DNA from: Pseudomonas tumuqii
GTDB lineage: Bacteria > Pseudomonadota > Gammaproteobacteria > Pseudomonadales > Pseudomonadaceae
NCBI RefSeq assembly: GCF_013184545.1
Contig: NZ_JAAOJA010000021.1
Span: forward strand, 1-48,569
Reading direction: 5' to 3'
Length of the DNA stretch: 48,569 nt
Below, one piece after another: positions 17,353-24,942 of the stretch. A program made the translations under genes and the position numbers. The notes beneath the pieces were generated by a model that worked only from the letters and a program-made list of their open reading frames with translations, searched no databases and had not been told where the DNA came from. Numbering within the stretch: the first letter of the stretch is position 1; every line of letters starts with the position of its first letter.

Positions 17353-18726
17353 ATGAACCGTATCCTGGGTTTCAAGCTGGGCACCATCGCCTTGCTGATC
17401 CTGCTGTTGCTGATCCCCCTATCGATGATCGGCGGGCTGGTCAGCGAGCGGCAGTATCAGCGCGAGGCGGTATTGCAGGACATCGCCCGCAGTTCCAGTT
17501 ATCGCCAGCAGATCACCGGACCTGTCCTGGTCCAGCCCTACACCAAGGTCTGGCAGGAGTGGAAAACCCACGCCAAGACCGGTGTGCGTTATCTGCAGGA
17601 GCAGCAATATAGCGGGCGCCTGTACTTTCTGCCGGAGCGTTTCGTGCTCAATGGCCAGGTGAGCACCGAGGAGCGCGCGCGGGGCATTTACAAGGCGTTG
17701 TTGTACCGCAGCGATAACCAGATCAGCGGCGCCTTCAAGCTACCGGCGCGCCTGGGCCTGGGCGATGAGCTGGGGCTGTATCGCTTCGACACGCCGTTCC
17801 TGGCGGTAGGTATCAGCGATATCCGTGGCATCGGCAATGACCTGCAATTGCGCCTGAATGGCACGACCCTGGGCTTCGCTCCGGGCAGTGGCGACCCGCG
17901 TTTCGGTGCCGGTGTGCATGCGCCTTTGCCGGCGCTGGATAGCCAGGGCGGGCAATTGCTGGAGTTCGCCTTCGACCTCAAGCTGCAGGGCACCGAGCAG
18001 CTGAGCATCACTCCGGTGGGCCGCGACAGCAGGGTCGAGCTGAGCGCCGACTGGCCGCACCCGAGCTTTGTCGGCGAGTACCTGCCGAGCAGCCGCGAGG
18101 TGTCGGCCCAGGGCTTCAAGGCGCATTGGCAAACCAGCTTCTTCGCCACCAATCTGCAGGAAGCGCTGCAGGATTGCGTGCACAAGGACAGTTGTCAGGG
18201 GCTGGCGGCGCGTAACTTCGGCGTGAGCTTTGTCGACCCGGTGGACCAGTACCTGAAGACCGAGCGGGCGATCAAATATGCCCTGTTGTTCATCGGCCTG
18301 ACCTTCGCCGTGTTCTTCCTGTTCGAAGTGCTCAAGCGCATGGCGGTGCACCCGGTGCAGTACGCCCTGGTGGGCATGGCTCTGGCGCTGTTCTATCTGC
18401 TGTTGCTGTCGCTGTCCGAGCACCTGAGCTTCGCCAGGGCTTACGCCATTTCGGCGCTGGCCTGCGTGTCCCTGATCGGTTTCTACATCAGCCATGTGCT
18501 GCACAGCTGGTTGCGCGGCGGGGCTTTCGGGGGGCTGCTGGCGGCGCTCTATGGCCTGCTGTTCGCCCTGCTCGGCGCCGAGGACTATGCCCTGCTGATG
18601 GGCTCGCTGCTGGTCTTCGGGGTGCTGGCTGGCGTGATGGTGCTGACCCGCAAGCTCGACTGGTACGGCGTCGGTAAGAGCCCGTCGTCCAGCCCTGGCT
18701 GTGCCACTCCGGGGAGCCAAGCATGA
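17353..18726 (+). CDS. creD: Inner-membrane protein CreD
   Basis: This 457-residue inner-membrane protein has an N-terminal membrane helix at about residues 6-29 (LGTIALLILLLLIPLSMIGG). A large periplasmic domain follows with SSYRQQITGPVLVQPY near 50 and HPSFVGEYLPS near 238, both CreD hallmarks. Six or so C-terminal helices run from about residue 308 on. CreD is induced by CreB and influences envelope integrity and beta-lactam response. The final ATGA overlaps the next small membrane-protein gene. It is separated from creBC by about 2.5 kb. I looked for a repeated TTCAC cre tag in the upstream 130 bp and saw none. Confidence 0.92.
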   Translation: MNRILGFKLGTIALLILLLLIPLSMIGGLVSERQYQREAVLQDIARSSSYRQQITGPVLVQPYTKVWQEWKTHAKTGVRYLQEQQYSGRLYFLPERFVLNGQVSTEERARGIYKALLYRSDNQISGAFKLPARLGLGDELGLYRFDTPFLAVGISDIRGIGNDLQLRLNGTTLGFAPGSGDPRFGAGVHAPLPALDSQGGQLLEFAFDLKLQGTEQLSITPVGRDSRVELSADWPHPSFVGEYLPSSREVSAQGFKAHWQTSFFATNLQEALQDCVHKDSCQGLAARNFGVSFVDPVDQYLKTERAIKYALLFIGLTFAVFFLFEVLKRMAVHPVQYALVGMALALFYLLLLSLSEHLSFARAYAISALACVSLIGFYISHVLHSWLRGGAFGGLLAALYGLLFALLGAEDYALLMGSLLVFGVLAGVMVLTRKLDWYGVGKSPSSSPGCATPGSQA

Positions 18727-19028
18727 TGCGATTATTCGTGCGCTTTTCTGCCTGTCTGGCTTTGGGCCTGGTGGTCGCCGTACTGATGCTGCTGGGGCTG
18801 ATGTTCGCCGGTCAGTTCAACCTGATCGAGGGCCTGCTGCTGTCGGGCAAACCCTTGGCGCAGTTGAGCCTGATCGTGCTGCCCGAGACGTTCTGGCGCG
18901 CGCTGACCGGCCTGGCAGACGCCCCGCAGAACCCTGCGCTGCAGTCCTTTCTCAGTCTGTGCGCGGGACTCGGGCAGGTCGCTCTGCTGCTGGCCGGTGG
19001 CTTCTTTCGCTGGTGGTACTGGCGATGA
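18723..19028 (+). CDS. Small membrane protein co-transcribed with creD
   Basis: This 101-residue protein has two or three hydrophobic segments: about 12-34 and 44-55, and a C-terminal one near 78-95 ending FFRWWYWR. It overlaps the creD stop by four bases (ATGA), so it is translationally coupled. As I recall, the same small gene follows creD in P. aeruginosa (PA0466). Function unknown; probably part of the CreD envelope response. Confidence 0.75.
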   Translation: MMRLFVRFSACLALGLVVAVLMLLGLMFAGQFNLIEGLLLSGKPLAQLSLIVLPETFWRALTGLADAPQNPALQSFLSLCAGLGQVALLLAGGFFRWWYWR

Positions 19029-19171
19029 GCGGGCATATCGGCTTGCGCGAGGAGGCGCGTGCCGGGCATCTGCTGGCGCGACGGATCGCCCGGTTGTTCG
19101 CCCCGGCGCAGGGAGCTGGGCAGGCGTCGGGAAAAACGCTGGTAGACGGTGGCCCGCCGCGCACTGGGTAG
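19025..19171 (+). CDS. Possible 48-residue coupled small protein
   Basis: The ATG at 19025 overlaps the preceding stop (ATGA), as in the two upstream pairs. It opens a 48-codon frame (MSGHIGLREEARAGHLLARR …) that is basic and helix-prone at the start. The C-terminal third is rich in glycine and proline and runs to the edge of a palindromic repeat at 19172, so the gene may have been truncated by that repeat. Support is the coupling only. Confidence 0.35.
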   Translation: MSGHIGLREEARAGHLLARRIARLFAPAQGAGQASGKTLVDGGPPRTG

Positions 19172-19254
19172 GGAGCCAGCTTGCTGTGGTTCGGCACTCC
19201 GACGATGCTTTTATGCTGTTTGCACGCCCGGATCGCCAGCAAGCTGGCTCCTAC
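19172..19254. repeat. Dispersed palindromic repeat with 15-bp perfect arms
   Basis: GGAGCCAGCTTGCTG (19172-19186) and CAGCAAGCTGGCTCC (19237-19251) are exact reverse complements. Inside, TTGCTGTGGTTCGGCACTCC is shared with the copy at 35003. The element lies between convergent genes (creD operon and GST) and could serve as a bidirectional terminator or REP sequence. Confidence 0.75.
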
Positions 19255-19276
19255 GAAGAATGGCCCGCCGCCGGGC

Positions 19277-19906
19277 TTAAACCGGCGGCTGGGTGGCCAG
19301 CAGCGACGGTCGCTGGCTGACCTCGGCATACCAGTCGGCCAGTTGCGGATAGCGCTGCCGCCAGTTGGATTCGGGCTGGCGAAAATCCAGGTAGCCGAGG
19401 GCGCAGGCGACACCGATCGCGGCGATATCGAAGTGGCAGGCCAGTTCGGCGATGGCTTCGGCTTCCAGTTGCGCCAGGGCGCGTTCGATCTTCTCCTGCT
19501 GGGCGGTCAACCAGTCGTCCCAGCGCTTTTCTTCGGGGCGCAGGAAGGTCTCGTAACGGATCAGTATCGCCGCATCGAGCATCGCATCGGCCAGCGAGGC
19601 GAGGGTCAGGCGGCGCCAGCGCGCCGGCCCCTGCAACGGGATCAGCGGGTCGCCGACGTGTTGCTGGTCGAGGTAATCGAGAATCACCCGGCTGTCGTGC
19701 AGCACGCTGCCGTCGGCCAGGCGCAACGCCGGAATCTTGCCGGCCGGGTTCTGTGCATTTACCGCCGCGCTCGGGCTGGTCGGGCTCAGTTGCACCTCCT
19801 GCAGGGCGACCCGGTCGAGCTGGCCGGTCTCGTGCAGCAGGACCATGACCTTGCGCACGAAGGGTGAGGTGGGCGAGTGGAACAGGGTCATGCTTGGGCT
19901 GGACAT
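19277..19906 (-). CDS. Glutathione S-transferase family protein
   Basis: This 209-residue GST has an N-terminal thioredoxin-fold domain (MTLFHSPTSPFVRKVMVLLHE, with the catalytic-region serine and the SPFVRKV block) and the cis-proline and SR motifs in NPAGKIPALRLADGSVLHDSRVILDYL. The C-terminal helical domain contains FDIAAIGVACALGYLDFR, a typical N-capping box. The start at 19906 follows AAGGAGG. A longer frame to 19945 lacks a ribosome site. Substrate unknown; stand-alone gene. Confidence 0.9.
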   Translation of the reverse strand: MSSPSMTLFHSPTSPFVRKVMVLLHETGQLDRVALQEVQLSPTSPSAAVNAQNPAGKIPALRLADGSVLHDSRVILDYLDQQHVGDPLIPLQGPARWRRLTLASLADAMLDAAILIRYETFLRPEEKRWDDWLTAQQEKIERALAQLEAEAIAELACHFDIAAIGVACALGYLDFRQPESNWRQRYPQLADWYAEVSQRPSLLATQPPV

Positions 19907-19976
19907 GCGGCCTCCTTGACAGGCTATCGATCGCGATCCTTGCAAGCCTACTGCGTTCGCTCTGCGACTGCATGGC

Positions 19977-20933
19977 TCAGTAACGAATCACCACCAGCCT
20001 GTCGGTACCCGACTCGGCTCCCCAGGCTTCGCCGGGGCGGCCGAGCATCTGCCGTACGTTGGCGTCGGGCCGGTCGCTGGGGAAGCTCTGGAAGCGTTCC
20101 CGGAGCGGATCGAAAAGCACGATGGCATTGGCCGCGAAATCCGTCAGCCAGACCTGATCCCGCTCATCGACATATACCGAATAGGCCCGCGGGTTGTCGC
20201 CTGGCAACGGCCAGCTCTGCCATTGCCGGGCGGCGGGGTCGTAGCGACTGACCTGGCCGCTGTTCCACTCGCTGATCCACAGGCGGCCGTGCGAGTCGCT
20301 GCCGATCCGCCGCGCACCCTGGCGCTCGGTGGGCGGCTGAATCACGGTGGCCACGCCGCTGGCGGGATCGATGCGGGCGATATGGTTGCCGGCCAACGAG
20401 GCGTACCAGATGCTGCCGTCCGGGGTCGCGGCGATGCCATAGGGGCCGCGCCCGAGCGGCGCCGGCCAGACCTCGATCTGCCGGGTGGCCGGGGCGAGGC
20501 GCCCGTAGAAGCCGTTCTGCCCGGTAAACCAGAGGCGCCCTTGCGGATCGAACACGGCGGTATTCAGGTTGGCCCGGGACGCGCTGGCCGGCAGGGGAAA
20601 GACCTCGATGGCGAGGCTGCTGCCATCGACGCGGACGATGGCGTTGAGTCCGCTGTCGGTGACCCAGGCCGCCCCCTGGCCATCGACGATTACCCCATGC
20701 GGCGCCGAACCCGGGCCCAGCGGCACCTGTTCGGTCGCCCCGTTTTGCGGGTCGAGGCGGCCCAGTGCGCCCTGGCGTTGCGCGGTGTACCAGACCCGAC
20801 CATCCGCGGCCGGTGCCACGTCATGCGGGCCGGCGCCCGCCGGCAGTGGGTAGTACTGCACCTGCGCGGCCTGTAGCGCGCTGGCGCAGAGGCTGAGCAG
20901 GACGATCAGGCCGAGGGTGATGGGACGGTTCAT
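19977..20933 (-). CDS. Exported Vgb/SMP-30-like beta-propeller protein
   Basis: This 318-residue protein has a signal peptide (to about residue 22, LCASALQA) and about seven repeated blades of the form GPHDVAPAADGRVWYTAQRQGALGR, PHGVIVDGQGAAWVTD, PYGIAATPDGSIWYAS. This is the virginiamycin B lyase-like propeller pattern. Whether it is an antibiotic lyase cannot be told; most such exported homologues in pseudomonads are of unknown function and may bind a small lactone or a metal. GGGAG precedes the start. It is divergent from the DUF4212 symporter operon across 318 bp. Confidence 0.82.
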   Translation of the reverse strand: MNRPITLGLIVLLSLCASALQAAQVQYYPLPAGAGPHDVAPAADGRVWYTAQRQGALGRLDPQNGATEQVPLGPGSAPHGVIVDGQGAAWVTDSGLNAIVRVDGSSLAIEVFPLPASASRANLNTAVFDPQGRLWFTGQNGFYGRLAPATRQIEVWPAPLGRGPYGIAATPDGSIWYASLAGNHIARIDPASGVATVIQPPTERQGARRIGSDSHGRLWISEWNSGQVSRYDPAARQWQSWPLPGDNPRAYSVYVDERDQVWLTDFAANAIVLFDPLRERFQSFPSDRPDANVRQMLGRPGEAWGAESGTDRLVVIRY

Positions 20934-21251
20934 GGCAGGCTCCCGAAACAGAGGTGCATAGCGCTATGGACCCGAAAACCGGGCGAAGGTTACCGCTTGC
21001 GGGCACAACCTCGACGGCAACCGCCGATTTGCCTGCGAATCCCGGACTTGAGCGGCTGCCGCGCATTCGACCTTGGTCGGGGCGGGCGGGCCCGGCTGCG
21101 CGGATTTTGTGCCTGAATGTCGCGCCAATGGGGGCTCGCCCGCCGTCTGCAAGTGGCAGGGCGCGGGCACTCGACCAAAGTCTCACTGGCGGTCGCCACT
21201 GGGACTGCTAACTTGCAAGGGTCAAAACAACAAAAACGAGGAGCTCCTCAC
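20934..21251. promoter_or_regulatory. 318-bp divergent promoter region with two GACC-type palindromes
   Basis: GACCTTGGTC (21069-21078, a perfect palindrome) and GACCAAAGTC (21173-21182) resemble the GACCATAGTC elements in front of yjcH (26983 and 27001) and of the DUF294 gene (29905). The proximal one ends 69 bp before the ATG of the DUF4212 gene, almost the same distance as at yjcH. I infer an activator site for the symporter operon. Confidence 0.45.
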
Positions 21252-21518
21252 ATGTCCGTATCTAAGCAAGAGGCCGCCAAGGCCTACTGGAAAGATAACC
21301 TGCGACTGATGTTGATCCTGCTGGCCATCTGGTTCGCAGTGTCATTCGGCGCAGGGATTCTGTTTGTCGATCAGCTTAACCATATCCAGTTCTTCGGGTT
21401 CCCTCTGGGCTTCTGGTTTGCCCAGCAGGGGTCAATCTATGTGTTCGTGGCGATGATTTTCTTCTATGTCTGGAAGATGAATCAGTACGACCGCAAACAC
21501 GACGTCCACGAAGAATAA
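21252..21518 (+). CDS. DUF4212 small subunit of a sodium/solute symporter
   Basis: This 88-residue membrane protein has two helices (about residues 18-40 and 55-77). It carries the DUF4212 signature in AYWKDNLRLMLILLAIW and in LGFWFAQQGSIYVFVAMIFFY. It ends 10 bp before the large symporter gene and is its usual accessory subunit, much as YjcH accompanies ActP. The start at 21252 is preceded by GAGGAGCTCCTCAC; earlier frame positions are not membrane-like. Confidence 0.9.
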   Translation: MSVSKQEAAKAYWKDNLRLMLILLAIWFAVSFGAGILFVDQLNHIQFFGFPLGFWFAQQGSIYVFVAMIFFYVWKMNQYDRKHDVHEE

Positions 21519-21528
21519 GGCGCCGAGC

Positions 21529-23298
21529 ATGGATACCCAGACTCTGATCTATCTGTTTGTCGGCGCGACGTTTGCGCTGTATATCGGCATCGCGCTCTAT
21601 ACCCGTGCCGGTTCCACCAGCGAGTACTACATCGCCAGCAAGGGCGTGCACCCGATCGCCAACGGTATGGCGACAGGGGCTGACTGGATGTCGGCCGCCT
21701 CGTTCATCTCCATGGCGGGGATCATCTCCTTCGTCGGCCTCGACGGTAGCGTGTACCTGATGGGCTGGACCGGCGGTTATGTGCTGCTGGCGATGTGCCT
21801 GGCACCCTACCTGCGCAAATTCGGCAAGTTCACCGTGCCGGACTTCATCGGCGAGCGTTACTACTCGCAGACAGCCCGCCTGGTTGCCGTGGTATGCGTG
21901 ATCTTCATCTCCTTCACCTACGTGGCCGGGCAGATGCGCGGCGTTGGTATCGTCTTCTCCCGTTACCTGGAAGTGGACATCAATACCGGCGTAGTGATCG
22001 GCATGTGCATCGTGTTCTTCTACTCCGTGCTTGGCGGCATGAAGGGCATCACCTACACCCAGGTGGCGCAGTACTGCGTGATGATCTTTGCCTACATGGT
22101 ACCGGCGATCTACATCTCGATGATGATCACCGGCAACCCGATCCCGCAGCTGGGCTTCGGTAGCGACGTGATCGGCACCAACCAGTCGGTACTCGAGCGC
22201 CTGAATGGCCTGAGCACCGAACTGGGCTTCAACACCTACACCGATGGCAGCAAGTCGACTATCGACGTGTTCTTCATCACCATGGCGTTGATGGTCGGTA
22301 CTGCCGGTCTGCCGCACGTGATCGTGCGCTTCTTCACCACCCCGACCGTGCGTGCAGCGCGTCTGTCTGCCGGTTATGCCCTGCTGTTCATCGCCATCCT
22401 CTACACCACTGCTCCGGCTATCGCCGCCTTTGCCCGGATCAACCTGCTCAGCAGCATTCCGGACACCAGCTACACCGAAGCGCCGCAGTGGGTTAAGAAC
22501 TGGGAAAAATCAGGCCTGATCGCCTGGATGGACAAGAACGGTGACGGCAAGATCCAGTACGGCCCAGGTGCTCCATTCGTGGGTGCGCCAACCTTCTCCG
22601 CCGAGAAAGGGGTAAGCGGTGAGCGCGTGGTAACCAACGCCGCGACTCCGGCTGCCACCGAGCTGTACGTGGACCGCGACATCATGGTGCTGGCCAACCC
22701 GGAAATCGCCAACCTGCCAGGTTGGGTAATCGCCCTGATCGCTGCCGGTGGTCTGGCGGCTGCACTGTCGACTGCTGCCGGTTTGCTGTTGGTGATCTCC
22801 ACGTCGATCTCGCATGACTTGCTCAAGAGCAGCCTGATGCCGAATATCGGCGAGAAACAGGAGCTGTTGGCTGCACGCTGCGCCGCTGGTGTGGCAGTAG
22901 TGGTGGCGGGGTTGTTCGGGATCTATCCGCCGGCCTTCGTGGCGCAGGTGGTGGCGTTCGCCTTCGGCCTGGCTGCGGCCTCGTTCTTCCCGGCCATCGT
23001 CATGGGGATTTTCTCCAAGAAGATGAACAAGGAAGGCGCAATTGCCGGCATGGTGGTCGGTCTGGCCTTCACCTTCAGCTACATCGTCTACTTCAAGTTC
23101 GTCAATCCAGCGATAGATAACGCTGAACACTGGTGGCTCGGCGTCTCCGCCGAGGGCATCGGCACCCTGGGCATGCTCCTCAACTTCGCCGTTGCAGTGC
23201 TTGTCGCCAAGGTCACCGCTGCACCGCCGGAGCATATCCAGCACATCATCGAAGACATCCGCATCCCCCGTGGTGCAGGTGCTGCGATCGATCACTGA
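21529..23298 (+). CDS. Sodium:solute symporter, DUF4212-associated (VC_2705-type)
   Basis: This 589-residue SSS-family transporter has about 13 membrane helices. Core blocks are STSEYYIASKGVHPIANGMA, ATGADWMSAASFISMAGII and GTAGLPHVIVRFFTTP, which match acetate/carboxylate-type symporters. A long non-membrane loop at about residues 310-395 contains an EF-hand-like segment, D335-K-N-G-D-G-K-I342, suggestive of calcium binding. Together with the DUF4212 subunit it probably imports acetate or a related short carboxylate with sodium. Operon of two; a strong terminator follows. It is related to actP 1.6 kb downstream but clearly diverged. Confidence 0.9.
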   Translation: MDTQTLIYLFVGATFALYIGIALYTRAGSTSEYYIASKGVHPIANGMATGADWMSAASFISMAGIISFVGLDGSVYLMGWTGGYVLLAMCLAPYLRKFGKFTVPDFIGERYYSQTARLVAVVCVIFISFTYVAGQMRGVGIVFSRYLEVDINTGVVIGMCIVFFYSVLGGMKGITYTQVAQYCVMIFAYMVPAIYISMMITGNPIPQLGFGSDVIGTNQSVLERLNGLSTELGFNTYTDGSKSTIDVFFITMALMVGTAGLPHVIVRFFTTPTVRAARLSAGYALLFIAILYTTAPAIAAFARINLLSSIPDTSYTEAPQWVKNWEKSGLIAWMDKNGDGKIQYGPGAPFVGAPTFSAEKGVSGERVVTNAATPAATELYVDRDIMVLANPEIANLPGWVIALIAAGGLAAALSTAAGLLLVISTSISHDLLKSSLMPNIGEKQELLAARCAAGVAVVVAGLFGIYPPAFVAQVVAFAFGLAAASFFPAIVMGIFSKKMNKEGAIAGMVVGLAFTFSYIVYFKFVNPAIDNAEHWWLGVSAEGIGTLGMLLNFAVAVLVAKVTAAPPEHIQHIIEDIRIPRGAGAAIDH

Positions 23299-23317
23299 GT
23301 GCTAAGGCGCTAAACAC

Positions 23318-23342
23318 AACGCCCCGGAAACGGGGCGTTTTG
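23318..23342 (+). terminator. Rho-independent terminator after the symporter
   Basis: AACGCCCCG (23318-23326), loop GAAA and CGGGGCGTT (23331-23339) form a 9-bp perfect stem, followed by TT. It lies 20 bp after the symporter stop. Confidence 0.85.
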
Positions 23343-23441
23343 CTGTCTGCAGGATTCCGGCTTTTTATAGATGCAGATCAAGGCCGAGCGGCCGCTGCGC
23401 CCCTAGAATCGCGACCCCCTGGATTTTCGAGTGCGCGGCAT

Positions 23442-24758
23442 ATGGCCTCTTCACCCCGTTACCCCGAACTGCTGTCCCCGGCCGGCACCCTGAAGAACAT
23501 GCGCTACGCCTTCGCCTACGGCGCCGATGCGGTCTATGCCGGGCAGCCGCGCTACAGCCTGCGGGTGCGCAACAACGAGTTCGACCATGCCAACCTGGCC
23601 TTGGGTATCGCCGAGGCCCATGCCCAGGGCAAGCAGTTCTACGTGGTGGTCAATATCGCGCCGCACAACGCCAAGCTGAAGACCTTCCTCAGGGACCTGC
23701 AGCCGGTGATCGAGATGGCCCCGGACGCGCTGATCATGTCCGACCCCGGCCTGATCATGCTGGTGCGCGAACACTTCCCGCAGATGCCGATCCACCTCTC
23801 GGTGCAGGCCAATGCGGTGAACTGGGCCAGCGTCAAGTTCTGGCAGCAGCAGGGGCTCTCCAGGGTGATCCTGTCGCGCGAACTGTCGCTGGAAGAGATC
23901 GGCGAGATCAAGGACAACGCGCCGGGGATGCAGCTGGAAGTGTTCGTCCACGGCGCGCTGTGCATGGCCTATTCCGGGCGCTGCCTGCTGTCCGGCTACA
24001 TCAACAAGCGCGACCCCAACCAGGGCAGCTGCACCAACGCCTGCCGCTGGCAGTACCAGGCCGAAACCGCGCAGGAGAACGAGCTGGGCGACATCGTGCG
24101 CGTCGTCGAGCCGACCCTGGGCGCCGGCGCCCCTACCGATCAGCTGTTCCTCCTCGAAGACGCCAGCCGTCCCGGCGAGCAGATGGCCGCCTACGAGGAC
24201 GAGCATGGCACCTACATCATGAACTCCAAGGACCTGCGCGCGGTGCAGCACGTCGAGCGCCTGGTGCAGATGGGCGTGCACTCGCTGAAGATCGAGGGCC
24301 GGACCAAATCCCACTACTACGTGGCGCGCACCGCCCAGGTGTACCGCAAGGCGATCGACGATGCCGTGGCCGGGCGGCCGTTCGACAAGTCGTTGTTGGG
24401 CACCCTGGAATCCCTGGCCCATCGCGGCTACACCGAGGGCTTTCTGCGCCGCCACGTGCATGACGAATACCAGAATTACGAGCGCGGCAGCTCGGTTTCC
24501 GAACAGCAGCAGTTCGTCGGCGAGCTGACCGGCGAACGACGCGGCGAGCTGGCCGAAGTGCGGGTGAAGAACCGCTTCGCCGTGGGCGATGGCCTGGAGC
24601 TGATGACGCCCCAGGGCAACCTGCGCCTGCGCCTGGATGCCCTGGAGAATCGCCAGGGCCAGGCGATCGGCGTGGCGCCGGGCGACGGCCATGTGGTCTA
24701 CCTGGCGCTGCCGGCCGAGGTGCAATTGGAGTACGGCTTGTTGATGCGCGATCTGTAA
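23442..24758 (+). CDS. trhP: tRNA uridine-5-hydroxylation protein TrhP (YegQ), peptidase U32 family
   Basis: This 438-residue U32-family protein needs prephenate and an iron-sulfur cluster to make 5-hydroxyuridine at the wobble position of certain tRNAs. It opens PELLSPAGTLKNMRYAFAYGADAVYAG. Four cysteines that can hold the [4Fe-4S] cluster are visible: C174 and C181 (ALCMAYSGRCLLSG), C197 and C201 (GSCTNACRW). The C-terminal U32 domain contains RRGELAEVRVKNRF. The start at 23442 (MASSPRYPEL) matches homologues; the much longer open frame upstream overlaps the symporter and is not real. It stands alone between two transporter units. Confidence 0.92.
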   Translation: MASSPRYPELLSPAGTLKNMRYAFAYGADAVYAGQPRYSLRVRNNEFDHANLALGIAEAHAQGKQFYVVVNIAPHNAKLKTFLRDLQPVIEMAPDALIMSDPGLIMLVREHFPQMPIHLSVQANAVNWASVKFWQQQGLSRVILSRELSLEEIGEIKDNAPGMQLEVFVHGALCMAYSGRCLLSGYINKRDPNQGSCTNACRWQYQAETAQENELGDIVRVVEPTLGAGAPTDQLFLLEDASRPGEQMAAYEDEHGTYIMNSKDLRAVQHVERLVQMGVHSLKIEGRTKSHYYVARTAQVYRKAIDDAVAGRPFDKSLLGTLESLAHRGYTEGFLRRHVHDEYQNYERGSSVSEQQQFVGELTGERRGELAEVRVKNRFAVGDGLELMTPQGNLRLRLDALENRQGQAIGVAPGDGHVVYLALPAEVQLEYGLLMRDL

Positions 24759-24894
24759 CTGTGGCTGTAGCGGGCCCGCGTCGGCCGCAGATAGTCCAAG
24801 GCATTCCCGCCAAGGCGCCCCGCGACCCGTCGACCGTTGTGCCGGCAACGGCCCTGCAGGCGAAGGCATGGCGGGCGAGGTATCTTGCGCGCAC

Positions 24895-24920
24895 AAAAAA
24901 GGGCAGCCCGAAGGCTGCCC
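24895..24920 (-). terminator. Rho-independent terminator of yjcH-actP
   Basis: Read on the minus strand, GGGCAGCC, a four-base loop and GGCTGCCC are followed by a run of six T. It lies 23 bp after the actP stop and works toward the trhP side. Confidence 0.88.
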
Positions 24921-24942
24921 AGATCATTGCGAAGGCTGTTGC

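Noticed and set aside
20569..20853. Plus-strand frame antisense to the beta-propeller gene
   Set aside because: The minus strand has a signal peptide and repeated propeller blades. The antisense frame has no ribosome site or recognizable content.
23133..24758. Extended 541-codon version of trhP
   Set aside because: The extra N-terminal part overlaps the symporter gene and its terminator; homologues start at MASSPRYPEL (23442).
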